This document shows positions 63,977 to 64,000 of a stretch of DNA of 64,000 nucleotides, piece after piece; position 1 is the first letter of the stretch, and every line of letters begins with the position of its first letter. The position numbers were made by a program, and so were the translations under genes. The notes beneath the pieces are model-generated. The model worked only from the letters and a program-made list of their open reading frames with translations, ran no database searches and was not told the origin of the DNA. Source of the DNA: Mycobacterium xenopi (GTDB lineage: Bacteria > Actinomycetota > Actinomycetes > Mycobacteriales > Mycobacteriaceae). The stretch lies in the NCBI RefSeq assembly GCF_009936235.1, contig NZ_AP022314.1, positions 310,001 to 374,000 on the forward strand, given 5' to 3'.

Positions 63977-64000
63977 CCAACATTTTTCGGCCATGCTGGG

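Noticed and set aside
1..64000. CRISPR array
   Set aside because: No regularly spaced direct repeats with spacers and no cas genes were seen; the only tandem repeat is the two-unit MIRU at 15632-15737.
1..64000. Prophage or integrative element
   Set aside because: No integrase, phage structural or conjugation genes; the tRNA genes are not flanked by partial duplicates within the window.

Overview
The window is mycobacterial chromosome. It is GC-rich and carries the mycolic acid/arabinogalactan cell-wall island in the order known from Mycobacterium tuberculosis (fadD32-pks13-accD4, embA/B/C, aftA, dprE1/2, wzm-glfT1-wzt), followed by tcrXY, lpqH, proXVWZ, tyrA and tadA. Protein divergence from remembered M. 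tuberculosis sequences, an IS21-type element and several local differences suggest a non-tuberculous, probably slow-growing species. I cannot name the species from the sequence alone.

Layout. 1-7.1 kb (+): end of fadD32, then pks13 and accD4, the mycolic acid condensation module. 7.1-12.4 kb is a disturbed accessory segment: an intact EspC-like gene, two decayed partners (one a LppA/LppB-type lipoprotein), an IS21-like element with a multiply frameshifted istA, traces of a vapBC-like toxin-antitoxin pair and an internally deleted SGNH hydrolase. 12.4-29.4 kb (-): the arabinan operon, read from a GreA-like gene through a GtrA-like protein, dprE1, dprE2, aftA, embC, an interposed CocE-type hydrolase, embA and embB. 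29.7-36.1 kb (-): a Rv3779-like GT-C membrane protein, bpa, wzt, glfT1, wzm and a nitroreductase-like gene with a premature stop; the glfT1/wzm/wzt part starts and exports galactan. 36.2-47.3 kb holds scattered metabolic genes (a PLP enzyme, quinone oxidoreductase, lipE, echA21, hisC2, small stress-type proteins) and three tRNAs. 47.4-50.3 kb: tcrX-tcrY and an LpqH-type lipoprotein. 50.4-55.1 kb (-): a five-gene acyl-CoA/oxidoreductase operon with its own TetR. 55.2-57.6 kb: a divergent MarR/methyltransferase pair, a histidine phosphatase and a LapA-like protein. 57.7-64 kb: the proXVWZ glycine-betaine-type ABC transporter, a glycolipid-binding domain protein, tyrA, the tadA pair and a tRNA-Ser.

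How the parts act together. dprE1/dprE2 make the arabinofuranose donor, AftA primes galactan with it, and EmbA/EmbB/EmbC extend the arabinan. Wzt/Wzm and GlfT1 supply the galactan side. FadD32/Pks13/AccD4 make the mycolate that is finally attached to the arabinan.

Most notable features. The embA-embB junction consists of two 53-bp MIRU-type repeats, each with its own Shine-Dalgarno sequence and an 18-codon ORF, chained by ATGA overlaps from the embA stop to the embB start. A dispersed 60-bp hairpin family acts as an intergenic terminator at two places but at a third forms the first ~24 codons of aftA. A hydrolase gene sits inside the emb operon. embB and the Rv3779-like gene carry single-base frameshifts in or near short runs; sequence or assembly errors must be excluded before these are taken as real.
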